A stretch of 64,000 nucleotides of DNA. It comes from Mycobacterium sp. (GTDB lineage: Bacteria; Actinomycetota; Actinomycetes; Mycobacteriales; Mycobacteriaceae). The notes beneath the pieces are model-generated. The model did not search any database, was not told the DNA's origin, and saw nothing but the letters and a program-made list of their open reading frames with translations. Position numbers and translations under genes: made by a program. Positions 39,708 through 48,325 of the stretch are shown here, piece by piece; position 1 is the stretch's first letter; the number at the start of each line of letters is the position of its first letter. The stretch is taken from NCBI GenBank assembly GCA_021732005.1, contig JAKFVT010000061.1, positions 62,001 through 126,000 on the forward strand. The letters are read 5' to 3'.

Positions 39708-40820
39708 ATGAAAATGAATGCCGCCATCTTGTGGGATTACGGGCAAGACTGGAGCGTAGAAGAAGTCGAGCTCGATCCGCCGAAGGACGGCGAGGTGCTG
39801 GTCTCGTTCGAGGCCACCGGGTTGTGCCATTCAGATCACCACATCCGCGACGGCGATCTGGTCGCGCCCATTCCGTTGATCGGCGGGCATGAAGGCGCGG
39901 GAATCGTGCAGGAGGTCGGGCCGGGAGTTCGCGACCTGAAGGTCGGCGATCACATCGTGGCCGCATTCCTGCCCGCGTGCGGACGCTGCCGCTGGTGTGC
40001 GACCGGCAAGTCGAACTTGTGCGACATGGGCGCCGAGATCCTCATGGGCCTGCAGCCCGACGGCACCTTCCGCCGGCACGCGCGCGGCCAAGACATCTAC
40101 GCGGCAATCGGTTTGGGCACCTTCGCCCCCTACGGCACCGTTCCGGAGGCGTCGCTGGTCAAGATCGACGACGACATCCCGTTGAGCCGGGCCTGCCTGC
40201 TCGGCTGCGGTGTCACTACCGGCTGGGGTTCGGCGGTCAACACCGCTGACGTGGCGCCGGGTGACACCGTGGTGGTGATCGGTTGCGGCGGCATCGGTAG
40301 CGGCGCCATCCAGGGCGCCCGGCTGGCGGGTGCGGAGAAGATCGTCGTGATCGACATCGTGGAGAGCAAGCGGGACAAGGCATTTCTGTTCGGCGCCACC
40401 CACTTCGCGACGTCGATCGCGGAAGGCACCGAGTTGGTGCGCGAGCTGACCAAAGGTGTGATGGCCGATTCCGCGCTGCTGACGGTCGGGCTGGTGGAAG
40501 GCCAGATGATCAACGACGCACTGGAACTCGTCAGCAAGGGCGGCGCCGTAGTGCTCACCGCGTTGGCGCCGATGACGGACGTGACGCCGGTACTGCCGAT
40601 GACGATGTTCACGCTCTTCCAGAAGCGGTTACTCGGCAGCCTCTACGGGCAGGCCAACCCGCGCGCCGACATCCCCAAGCTGCTCAGCCTCTACCGCCAG
40701 GGCAAGCTCCTGCTCGACGAGACCGTCACCCACGAATACAAGCTGGGCGAGATCAACAACGCCTACGACGACATGCTCGCCGGCCGCAACATCCGTGGAG
40801 TCGTCCTGCACGACCACTGA
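39708..40820 (+). CDS. Zinc alcohol dehydrogenase, NDMA-dependent type
   Basis: 370-residue medium-chain dehydrogenase. Catalytic zinc ligands are C40 (TGLCHSDHH) and the histidine of LIGGHEGAG. Structural zinc ligands are in CGRCRWCATGKSNLC. The nucleotide motif is VVVIGCGGIGSGAIQ. The overall pattern is that of actinobacterial NDMA-dependent alcohol dehydrogenases with tightly bound nicotinamide. It may oxidise an alcohol or aldehyde unrelated to the cluster; no KstR box is seen. The ATG at 39708 is used; a TTG at 39699 is open but unlikely. Confidence 0.85.
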   Translation: MKMNAAILWDYGQDWSVEEVELDPPKDGEVLVSFEATGLCHSDHHIRDGDLVAPIPLIGGHEGAGIVQEVGPGVRDLKVGDHIVAAFLPACGRCRWCATGKSNLCDMGAEILMGLQPDGTFRRHARGQDIYAAIGLGTFAPYGTVPEASLVKIDDDIPLSRACLLGCGVTTGWGSAVNTADVAPGDTVVVIGCGGIGSGAIQGARLAGAEKIVVIDIVESKRDKAFLFGATHFATSIAEGTELVRELTKGVMADSALLTVGLVEGQMINDALELVSKGGAVVLTALAPMTDVTPVLPMTMFTLFQKRLLGSLYGQANPRADIPKLLSLYRQGKLLLDETVTHEYKLGEINNAYDDMLAGRNIRGVVLHDH

Positions 40821-40826
40821 CGTCGC

Positions 40827-40882
40827 GACTGTGCGGTTTCATACGCCGGCCAGCGGCGAGCCGCGTACGAAACCGCACAGTC
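40827..40882. terminator. Hairpin with 20-nt arms between adh and fadA6
   Basis: The arm at 40827-40846 (GACTGTGCGGTTTCATACGC) pairs with 40863-40882 with one mismatch; the loop is 16 nt. It lies between convergent genes and probably terminates both transcripts. Confidence 0.75.
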
Positions 40883-40893
40883 GACGAAAGTCG

Positions 40894-42051
40894 TTAGAGC
40901 CGTTCGATGATCGTGACGTTGGCGGTGCCGCCGCCTTCGCACATCGTCTGCAGGCCGTAGCGGCCGCCGCGGCGCTCGAGCTCGTTGAGCATGGTGGTGA
41001 ACAGCTTGGCGCCGGTGGCGCCGAGCGGGTGGCCCAGAGCGATCGCGCCGCCGTTGGGGTTGACTTTCTCCGGGTCGGCCTTGGTCTCCTTGAGCCAGGC
41101 CATCACCACCGGCGCGAACGCCTCGTTGATCTCGACGACGTCGATGTCGTCGATCGTCAGGCCGGCCTTGTCCAGTGCGTACTTGGTCGCCGGGATCGGG
41201 CCGGTGAGCATGAACACCGGGTCGGCGCCGCGGGCGCTGATGTGGTGGATCCGGGCCCGCGGGGTCAGCTTGTGGTCCTTGACGGCCTGCTCGCTGGCAA
41301 GGAGCACCGCGCTGGCGCCGTCGGAAATCTGGCTGGCCATGGCCGCGGTCAGCCGGCCGCCTTCTCGCAGCGTCTTCAGGCTGGCCAGCTTCTCCAGGGT
41401 GGACTCGCGTGGGCCTTCGTCGGTGCGGAACTCGCCGACCGGGACGATCTCGTTCTCGAAGTTGCCGTTGCGGATGGCGGCAAAGGCCTTGTCGTGGCTG
41501 CCCTTGGAGAACTCCTCCATCTCCTCCCGGGACAGGCCCCACTTCTCGGCGATCATCTCCGCACCGCGGAACTGGGAGATCTCCTGATCACCGTAGCGGT
41601 GCAGCCAGTTCTCCGACTCGTTGGTCGGTGAGGTGAAGCCGAACTGCTCGGCGACGGTCATCGCCGACGAGATCGGGATACGGCTCATGTTCTGCATGCC
41701 GCCGGCCAGAATGAGGTCTGCGGTGCCCGCCATGATGGCTTGGGCACCAAAGGAAATCGCCTGCTGGCTGGAGCCGCACTGGCGGTCGACGGTCACGCCC
41801 GGCACCTCTTCGGGGAACCCGGCCGCCAGCCAGGTGTTGCGGCCGATGTTGCCGGCCTGCGGGCCGATGGTATCCAGGCAACCGACGATCGCGTCCTCCA
41901 CGGCACCGGGGTCGACGTCGACCCGGTCGAAGATGCCGCGGAACGCCACCACGCCGAGGTCGATGGGATGGACGTGGGCCAGCGAACCGTTGCGCTTGCC
42001 GACCGCGGTGCGTACGGCATCGATGACGTATGCCTGTGAAGCGGGGGCCAT
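40894..42051 (-). CDS. fadA6: Thiolase FadA6
   Basis: 385-residue acetyl-CoA acetyltransferase-type thiolase matching FadA6 (Rv3556c), expected to cleave a late ring C/D beta-ketoacyl-CoA. The active-site cysteine is in TVDRQCGSSQQA (near residue 90), the histidine in ALGHPLGATGAK, and the second cysteine in LQTMCEGGGTA. The ATG at 42051 lies 10 bp after the kstR2 end. It is the last gene of the fadE30-ipdF-kstR2-fadA6 operon. Confidence 0.94.
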   Translation of the reverse strand: MAPASQAYVIDAVRTAVGKRNGSLAHVHPIDLGVVAFRGIFDRVDVDPGAVEDAIVGCLDTIGPQAGNIGRNTWLAAGFPEEVPGVTVDRQCGSSQQAISFGAQAIMAGTADLILAGGMQNMSRIPISSAMTVAEQFGFTSPTNESENWLHRYGDQEISQFRGAEMIAEKWGLSREEMEEFSKGSHDKAFAAIRNGNFENEIVPVGEFRTDEGPRESTLEKLASLKTLREGGRLTAAMASQISDGASAVLLASEQAVKDHKLTPRARIHHISARGADPVFMLTGPIPATKYALDKAGLTIDDIDVVEINEAFAPVVMAWLKETKADPEKVNPNGGAIALGHPLGATGAKLFTTMLNELERRGGRYGLQTMCEGGGTANVTIIERL

Positions 42052-42061
42052 GTCGATCTCC

Positions 42062-42652
42062 TTACTTTGCGGCGGCTATTCCGCCGAGGACGATGGAAAG
42101 GTATTGGCGACCAACCTCTTCGGCCGTCAGCGGGCCACCCGGCTGATACCAACGCACGGAAACCCACGTGGTATCCCGGATGAACCGGTACACCACGTCG
42201 ACGTCGATGTCGGGTCGGAAGTAGCCCTGTTCGACGCCGGAGTTGAGCAGGTCGAGCCACATCTTGCGCTGCTCTTTGTTGCGAGCCTCGACGAAATCGA
42301 ACTGCGGCAGGGTCGTCAGCCGCTTGGCCTCGTCCTGGTAGATCACCACCTGCGCGTGCCGGTCTTCGATCGCCTCGAAGGACGTCATGAACAGACCCTT
42401 CAGCCGCTCCAGCGGATTGGGCTCGGTGGTGATGATCTGCTGGTAACGGTCGAACAGCCAGTCCAGGAAGTCGCGCAGGACCTCCTCGACCATCTGCTCC
42501 TTGCTCTTGAAGTGGTGATAGAGGCTGCCGGACAAGATGCCCGCCGAGTCGGCGATGTCGCGCACGGTGGTCGCACGCAGGCCGCGCTCGGCGAACATCG
42601 TCGCGGCGAGCACCAGAAGCTCGTCGCGACGGCTGACCGGCTGCTCGGTCAC
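42062..42652 (-). CDS. kstR2: TetR-family repressor KstR2
   Basis: 196-residue TetR regulator matching KstR2 (Rv3557c), which represses ring C/D genes and is released by HIP-CoA. The helix-turn-helix is in MFAERGLRATTVRDIADSAG and LSGSLYHHFKSKEQMVEEVL at residues 17-55. The C-terminal ligand domain contains the conserved WVSVRWYQPGGPLTAEEVG. It overlaps ipdF by 4 nt. It should bind the two boxes at 34682 and 44617 and so regulate its own operon. Confidence 0.96.
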   Translation of the reverse strand: MTEQPVSRRDELLVLAATMFAERGLRATTVRDIADSAGILSGSLYHHFKSKEQMVEEVLRDFLDWLFDRYQQIITTEPNPLERLKGLFMTSFEAIEDRHAQVVIYQDEAKRLTTLPQFDFVEARNKEQRKMWLDLLNSGVEQGYFRPDIDVDVVYRFIRDTTWVSVRWYQPGGPLTAEEVGRQYLSIVLGGIAAAK

Positions 42653-43440
42653 GCGCGTTGGCTCGATACCGAAATGACTTCGCCGGTCAGGTAACTCGAA
42701 TAGTCACTGGCCAGGAACGCGATGGTGGCCGCCACCTCCCACGGCTCGGCGGCGCGGCCGAAGGCCTCGCCCTCCGAGAGCCGGTCGAGCAGGTCGGAGG
42801 AGCTGGTCTTCTCCAGGAACTTGTGCCGCGCGATGCTCGGCGAAACGGCGTTGATGCGCACCCCGTATTCGACGGCTTCGATTGCGCTGCACCGGGTCAG
42901 CGCCATCACACCGGCCTTGGCGGCGGCGTAGTGCGACTGCGAATGCTGCGCCCGCCACCCGAGGACGCTGGCGTTGTTGACGATCACGCCGCCGTGACCG
43001 GCGTCGCGGAAGTACCGCAGCGCCGCGCGGGTCGCCCGCATCGTCGAGGTCAGCGTCACGTTGAGGACCCGGTCCCATTCCTCGTCCGTCACGTCGATGA
43101 CAGGAGTGGTTCCGCCGAGGCCGGCGTTGTTCACCAGCACGTCGAGGCGGCCCAGCCGCGCGGTGGTGGAGGCGATCAGAGCGTCGACCTGAGCGGTGGA
43201 CGTGACGTCGCACACCACCGCTTCGACGCGGCCCAGTCCCAATTCGGTCAACTGGTCCCGGGTTTCGCCGAGCCGGCGTTCGTGGTGATCGGAGACGACG
43301 ACGTCGGCACCTTCGAGCAGCGCGCGGCGCGCCGTCGACGATCCGATACCGGTACCCGCCGCCGCGGTCACGACGACGACCTTGCCGGTCAGCAGGCCGT
43401 GGCCCTCGATTTCCTTGGGCACGTCCGACAGTGGCGCCAC
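42649..43440 (-). CDS. ipdF: Short-chain dehydrogenase IpdF
   Basis: 263-residue SDR matching IpdF (Rv3559c), which oxidises the 5-hydroxyl of the HIP-CoA-derived intermediate. The nucleotide motif is VVVTAAAGTGIGSSTARR near residue 22, with VLVNNAGLGG and the active-site YAAAK, plus the catalytic serine in NNASVLG. The ATG at 43440 overlaps the fadE30 stop by one base. Operon fadE30-ipdF-kstR2-fadA6, read from the KstR2 box at 44617. Confidence 0.93.
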   Translation of the reverse strand: MAPLSDVPKEIEGHGLLTGKVVVVTAAAGTGIGSSTARRALLEGADVVVSDHHERRLGETRDQLTELGLGRVEAVVCDVTSTAQVDALIASTTARLGRLDVLVNNAGLGGTTPVIDVTDEEWDRVLNVTLTSTMRATRAALRYFRDAGHGGVIVNNASVLGWRAQHSQSHYAAAKAGVMALTRCSAIEAVEYGVRINAVSPSIARHKFLEKTSSSDLLDRLSEGEAFGRAAEPWEVAATIAFLASDYSSYLTGEVISVSSQRA

Positions 43441-44600
43441 TAGCCCTTCACCTCTCGAGGAAGGCCGAGCACCCGCTCGGCGATGATGTTGCGCTGGATC
43501 TCGTTGGACCCGCCGTAGATTGTGTCAGCCCTGGAGAACAGGAACAGCCGCTGCCACTCGTCGAACTCGCCGCCGTCCAGCAGCAGGCCGGAGCGGCCCT
43601 TGACGTCCATCGCCAGCTCGCCGAGATCGCGGTGCCAGTTCGCCCACAGCAGCTTCGACACAGAGTCTTTTCCGGCGGCCTGGCTGGCCCCTTCCACGTC
43701 CATGGTCGCCAGCGCGTAGGACCGCATGGTCTGCAGGCCCGCCCACGACCGGGTGAGCCGCTCACGGATCAGCGGATCGTCGATCGCACCGTTGGACTTG
43801 GCGAGCTCGGCGACACCGGAAAGCTCACGGGCATAACGGATCTGCTGACCGAGCGTGGACACGCCACGCTCGAACGTCAGCAACCCCATCGCCACCCGCC
43901 AGCCGTCGCCCGGCTCGCCCACCACCAGGTCCGCGTCGGCGCGGGCATCGGTGAAGAACACCTCGTTGAACTCCGAGTCGCCAGTCAGCTGAATGATCGG
44001 GCGGATCTCCACGCCCGGCTGATCCAGCGGCACCAGCAGGAAGGACAGGCCGGCGTGGCGCTTGGAGCCCTTTTCCGTGCGAACGACCACGAAGCACCAC
44101 TGCGCCCAGTGCGCCAGCGATGTCCAGACCTTCTGCCCGTTGATGATCCACTGGTCACCGTCGAGGACTGCGGAAGTCGCGACGTTGGCCAAGTCACTAC
44201 CGGCGCCGGGCTCGGAGTAGCCCTGACTCCACAGCTCGGTGACGTCGAGGATCTTCGGCAGGAACCGCTGCTGCTGTTCGGGCGTACCGAACGCGATCAG
44301 CGTCGGCCCGAGCAGTTCCTCACCGAGGTGGTTGACCTTGTCCGGGGCGTCGGCCTTGGCGTACTCCTCGTAGAACGCCACCCGATGGGCCACCGACAAA
44401 CCGCGACCGCCGTGCTCGACCGGCCAGCCCAGGCAGGTCAGGCCTGCTGCGGCGAGATGCCGGTTCCAGGCCAGTCGCTCCTCGAAGGCTTCGTGCTCGC
44501 GTCCCGGGCCGCCGAGGCCCTTGAGCGCGGCGTATTCACCGACGAGATTGCCGGCCAGCCACTCGCGGACCTCCGCCCGGAACTCCTCGACCGTGATCAC
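43440..44600 (-). CDS. fadE30: Acyl-CoA dehydrogenase FadE30
   Basis: 386-residue acyl-CoA dehydrogenase matching FadE30 (Rv3560c), which acts on the hydroxylated HIP-CoA produced after FadD3. Flavin-binding motifs are SQGYSEPGAGSDLANVATSA near residue 126 and QKVWTSLAHWAQWCFVVV near 155. The C-terminal YGGSNEIQRNIIAERVLG is the usual FadE ending. Start is GTG at 44600, chosen because the KstR2 box lies 17 bp upstream and the protein begins typically (ITVEEFRAEVREW). First gene of the operon with ipdF, kstR2 and fadA6. Confidence 0.94.
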   Translation of the reverse strand: MITVEEFRAEVREWLAGNLVGEYAALKGLGGPGREHEAFEERLAWNRHLAAAGLTCLGWPVEHGGRGLSVAHRVAFYEEYAKADAPDKVNHLGEELLGPTLIAFGTPEQQQRFLPKILDVTELWSQGYSEPGAGSDLANVATSAVLDGDQWIINGQKVWTSLAHWAQWCFVVVRTEKGSKRHAGLSFLLVPLDQPGVEIRPIIQLTGDSEFNEVFFTDARADADLVVGEPGDGWRVAMGLLTFERGVSTLGQQIRYARELSGVAELAKSNGAIDDPLIRERLTRSWAGLQTMRSYALATMDVEGASQAAGKDSVSKLLWANWHRDLGELAMDVKGRSGLLLDGGEFDEWQRLFLFSRADTIYGGSNEIQRNIIAERVLGLPREVKG

Positions 44601-44616
44601 CCTTGTAGGCTAACCT

Positions 44617-44630
44617 ACCAAGCACTTGCT
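44617..44630. promoter_or_regulatory. KstR2 operator
   Basis: ACCAAGCACTTGCT fits AnCAAGnnCTTGnT. It lies between divergent fadE30 (GTG 44600) and fadD3 (ATG 44680), so KstR2 can control both operons from this site. Confidence 0.9.
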
Positions 44631-44679
44631 TTGTTAGCCCGGGACCGATGCACCGGGTATCAGGCCTTGAGGAGTCTCG

Positions 44680-46221
44680 ATGACGAGCGCCCCGCGCACC
44701 ACACCCGCGGTGCTGGACCGGATGGCACTCGATTTCGCCAACCACGATGCACTGATCACCGACGACCGCTCGTTCACCTTCGCCGAATTGCGTGAGGAGG
44801 TTCGCCGGGCGGCCGCCGCGATCATCGGGCTGGGCGTGCGACCCGGCGACAAGATCGCGATCTGGTCACCGAACACGTGGCACTGGGTGATCGCCTGCCT
44901 GGCCACGCAGTACGCCGGTGCGGTGATGGTGCCGCTGAACACGCGTTATACCGCTGACGAGGCCTCCGACATCCTGGCCCGGACACACGCACCGCTGCTG
45001 TTCGGCATGGGACGGTTCCTGGGCGCCGACCGGGTTGGTGATCTCGACCTCGCCGCTCTGCCGGACCTCCACCACGTCGTGCGCATCCCGATCGACGAGG
45101 CAGACGGCACCTGGGACGAGTTCCTCGCCGGCCCGCAGGTGCCGCTGTCGGAGGTCGACGCCCGGGCGGCGGCGGTACGCCCCGACGACCCGTCCGACGT
45201 GCTGTTCACTTCGGGCACCACCGGCCGCAGCAAAGGTGTGCTCTGCGCGCACCGGCAGTCACTGGCCGCCCCCGCGGCGTGGGCCGAGTGCGGCCAGCTC
45301 ACCAGCGCCGACCGCTATCTGTGCATCAACCCGTTCTTCCACAACTTCGGCTACAAGGCCGGCATCCTCGCCTGCCTACAGACCGGCGCGACCCTGATCC
45401 CTCAGCTCACATTCGACCCCGAGCAGGCCATGCGGGTGATCGCCGAGAAGCGCATCACCGTGGTGCCCGGGCCGCCGACCATCTTCCAGACGCTGCTGGA
45501 TCACCCGACTCGCAAGCAGTACGACCTGAGCTCACTTCGGTTCGCGGTGACCGGCGCGGCGACGGTGCCCGTCGTGCTGATCGAACGCATGCAGGCCGAG
45601 CTGGACTTCGACATCGTGCTGACCGCATACGGGCTGACCGAGGCCAACGGCTTCGGCACCATGTGCCGCGCCGACGACGACGCCGTCACCGTGGCCACCA
45701 CCTGCGGGCGGCCGATCGCGGATTTCGAGCTGCGCATCGACTCCCCGGATTCTGACAACGGTGCCGGCGAAGTGCTGCTGCGCGGACCCAACGTGATGCT
45801 CGGCTATCTCGACGATCCGGCGGCGACGGCGGCCGCGATCGACAGCGACGGCTGGCTGCACACCGGTGACGTCGGCACCGTCGACGAGGCAGGCAACCTG
45901 CGAATCACCGACCGGCTCAAGGACATGTACATCTGCGGCGGTTTCAACGTCTACCCCGCCGAGATCGAGCAGGTCCTGGCCCGACTCGACGGAGTCGCCG
46001 ACGCCGCCGTGATCGGCGTGCCCGACGAACGCCTCGGTGAGGTCGGGCGGGCGTTCATCGTGCGCCGGCCGGACAGCGACCTCGACGAGCAGGCCGTGAT
46101 CGATTACACCCGCAAGCACCTGGCGAATTTCAAGACCCCGCGCTCGGTGGTGTTCGTGGAAGCACTGCCACGAAACCCCGGCGGCAAAGTGGTCAAACCC
46201 ACACTGCGAGAGATGGTTTGA
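44680..46221 (+). CDS. fadD3: HIP-CoA synthetase FadD3
   Basis: 513-residue adenylate-forming acyl-CoA synthetase matching FadD3 (Rv3561), which activates HIP, the ring C/D propanoate. The phosphate-binding loop is VLFTSGTTGRSKGVL near residue 173. The adenine motif is TAYGLTEANG, and the hinge is DRLKDMYICGGFNVYPAEIE. The C-terminal catalytic lysine is in PGGKVVKP. The ATG at 44680 is preceded by TTGAGGAG. First gene of fadD3-fadE31-fadE32-fadE33, whose starts and stops overlap. Confidence 0.96.
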   Translation: MTSAPRTTPAVLDRMALDFANHDALITDDRSFTFAELREEVRRAAAAIIGLGVRPGDKIAIWSPNTWHWVIACLATQYAGAVMVPLNTRYTADEASDILARTHAPLLFGMGRFLGADRVGDLDLAALPDLHHVVRIPIDEADGTWDEFLAGPQVPLSEVDARAAAVRPDDPSDVLFTSGTTGRSKGVLCAHRQSLAAPAAWAECGQLTSADRYLCINPFFHNFGYKAGILACLQTGATLIPQLTFDPEQAMRVIAEKRITVVPGPPTIFQTLLDHPTRKQYDLSSLRFAVTGAATVPVVLIERMQAELDFDIVLTAYGLTEANGFGTMCRADDDAVTVATTCGRPIADFELRIDSPDSDNGAGEVLLRGPNVMLGYLDDPAATAAAIDSDGWLHTGDVGTVDEAGNLRITDRLKDMYICGGFNVYPAEIEQVLARLDGVADAAVIGVPDERLGEVGRAFIVRRPDSDLDEQAVIDYTRKHLANFKTPRSVVFVEALPRNPGGKVVKPTLREMV

Positions 46222-47375
46222 TGGACCTGCACTACGACGACGCGACCGAAGAGTTCCGCACCGAGGTGCGGGACTTCCTGGCGGCCAACAAAGACTCGTT
46301 CCCGACGAAGTCCTACGACAACGCCGAAGGGTTCGAGCAGCACCGGCGCTGGGATCGCATCCTGTTCGACGCAGGCCTGTCGGTGGTGACCTGGCCGGAG
46401 AAATACGGCGGCCGCGACGCCACGCTGCTGCAATGGGTGGCCTACGAGGAGGAGTACTTCCGGGCCGGCGCGCCGGGACGCGCCAGCGCCAACGGCACCT
46501 CCATGCTGGGGCCGACCCTGTTCGCGCACGGCACCGAAGAACAACTGGACCGTGTCTTGCCGAAAATGGCGAGCGGCGAAGAGATCTGGGCGCAGGCTTG
46601 GTCGGAGCCGGAGTCCGGGAGCGACCTGGCGTCGCTCCGGTCCACGGCCACCCAGACCGACGGCGGCTGGCTGCTGAACGGCCAGAAGATCTGGAGCAGC
46701 CGCGCGCCGTTCGGTGACCGCGCCTTCGGCCTGTTCCGGTCCGATCCGAGCGCCGAGCGTCATCGCGGGCTGACCTACTTCATGTTCGACCTGAGGGCCG
46801 AGGGTGTGACGGTACGCCCCATCGCGCAGCTCGGCGGCGACACCGGCTTCGGAGAAGTGTTCCTGGACAACGTCTTCGTGCCCGACACTGACGTCATCGG
46901 TGCTGTGCACGACGGCTGGCGTGCCGCGATGAGTACGTCGAGCAACGAACGCGGCATGTCACTGCGCAGCCCGGCGCGGTTCCTCGCACCGGCCGAGCGT
47001 CTGGTGTCGGAGTGGCACGACCGTGGCGCCGACTCGGCGTTCGCCGACCGGGTGGCAGATGCCTGGATCAAGGCGCAGGCCTACCGGTTGCACACATTCG
47101 GCACCGTGACCCGGATCGCCGCCGGCGGCGAACTGGGCGCCGAGTCGTCGGTGACCAAGGTGTTCTGGTCGGACCTCGACGTCGCACTGCACCAGACGGC
47201 ACTAGAGCTCCGCGGCGCTGACGCCGAGCTGACCGACTCCTGGACCGAGGGCCTGCTGTTCGCATTGGGCGGTCCGATTTACGCCGGCACCAACGAGATT
47301 CAGCGCAACATCATCGCCGAGCGTCTGCTCGGGCTGCCCCGAGAAAGCTCAGCGAGCGCAGGAGCGAAGAAATGA
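46221..47375 (+). CDS. fadE31: Acyl-CoA dehydrogenase FadE31
   Basis: 384-residue acyl-CoA dehydrogenase subunit (Rv3562 type). Flavin-binding motifs are AQAWSEPESGSDLASLRST near residue 130 and QKIWSSRAPFGDRAFGLF near 155. The ending AGTNEIQRNIIAERLLGL is characteristic. It is thought to combine with FadE32 or FadE33 to dehydrogenate a late ring C/D CoA thioester. The ATG overlaps the fadD3 stop (TGATG). Confidence 0.93.
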   Translation: MDLHYDDATEEFRTEVRDFLAANKDSFPTKSYDNAEGFEQHRRWDRILFDAGLSVVTWPEKYGGRDATLLQWVAYEEEYFRAGAPGRASANGTSMLGPTLFAHGTEEQLDRVLPKMASGEEIWAQAWSEPESGSDLASLRSTATQTDGGWLLNGQKIWSSRAPFGDRAFGLFRSDPSAERHRGLTYFMFDLRAEGVTVRPIAQLGGDTGFGEVFLDNVFVPDTDVIGAVHDGWRAAMSTSSNERGMSLRSPARFLAPAERLVSEWHDRGADSAFADRVADAWIKAQAYRLHTFGTVTRIAAGGELGAESSVTKVFWSDLDVALHQTALELRGADAELTDSWTEGLLFALGGPIYAGTNEIQRNIIAERLLGLPRESSASAGAKK

Positions 47376-48325
47376 AATTCGCACTCGACGAACAGCAGCG
47401 GGACTTCGCCGCCAGTATCGACGCCGCACTGGGCGCCGCCGACGTCCCCGGCGCGGTCCGGGCATGGGCCAAGGGCGACACCGCACCCGCACGCAAAGTG
47501 TGGTCCGCGCTGACCGACCTCGGTGTGACCGCACTCGCCGTTGCCGAGAAGTACGACGGCATCGAAGCGCACCCCGTCGACCTGGTGGTCGCCCTGGAGC
47601 GACTCGGCCGCTGGAACGTTCCCGGCCCGGTCACGGAATCCATTGCGGTGGCGCCGGTTCTGCTCGCTGACGACGACCGGTCGGCCGCTCTGGCGGCCGG
47701 CGAGCTGATCGCCACGGTGGCCTTGCCGCCGTCGGTGCCCCGAGCGGTCAACGCCGACTTCGCCGGACTGACCTTGCTGGCGCAGGACGGTCAGGTCGGT
47801 GATGCCACCGTCGGGGACGGGCACGAGTCCGTCGACCCCAGCCGCACCCTCTTCGACGTCACCGCCGCAGACACCCGCGACGCCGACGTGGCACTGGCAT
47901 TCGAGTACGGCGCCCTGGCGACCGCCGCGCAACTGGTCGGCGCCGCGCAGGCGATGCTGGACATGTCGGTCGAATATGCCAAGCAGCGCAGCCAATTCGG
48001 CCGCATCATCGGCAGCTACCAGGCGATCAAGCACAAGCTCGCCGACGTGCACATCGCGGTGGAGCTGGCCCGGCCCCTGGTCTACGGCGCGGCACTGTCG
48101 CTGGCCGACGGATCCCCTGACACCGCACGCGATGTCAGCGCAGCCAAAGCGGCCGCCTCGGACGCCGCTCTGGTGGCGGCGCGGTCCTCGCTCCAGACCC
48201 ACGGCGCAATCGGTTTCACCTCCGAACATGACCTGTCACTGTGGCTGCTGCGGGCGCAGGCGCTGCACTCGGCGTGGGGGGATCCGACCACCCATCGTCG
48301 TCGAGTGCTGGAGGCGCTGGCATGA
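47372..48325 (+). CDS. fadE32: Acyl-CoA dehydrogenase subunit FadE32
   Basis: 317-residue acyl-CoA dehydrogenase-like subunit (Rv3563 type), the shorter partner type in a heteromer with FadE31. The conserved helical region KQRSQFGRIIGSYQAIKHKLAD lies near residue 210, split here as KQRSQFGRIIG and SYQAIKHKLAD. The HGAIGFTSEHDLSLWLLR motif is near 278. It overlaps fadE31 and fadE33 by 4 nt each. It works on late propionate-side intermediates; the exact substrate is inferred from M. tuberculosis work. Confidence 0.93.
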   Translation: MKFALDEQQRDFAASIDAALGAADVPGAVRAWAKGDTAPARKVWSALTDLGVTALAVAEKYDGIEAHPVDLVVALERLGRWNVPGPVTESIAVAPVLLADDDRSAALAAGELIATVALPPSVPRAVNADFAGLTLLAQDGQVGDATVGDGHESVDPSRTLFDVTAADTRDADVALAFEYGALATAAQLVGAAQAMLDMSVEYAKQRSQFGRIIGSYQAIKHKLADVHIAVELARPLVYGAALSLADGSPDTARDVSAAKAAASDAALVAARSSLQTHGAIGFTSEHDLSLWLLRAQALHSAWGDPTTHRRRVLEALA

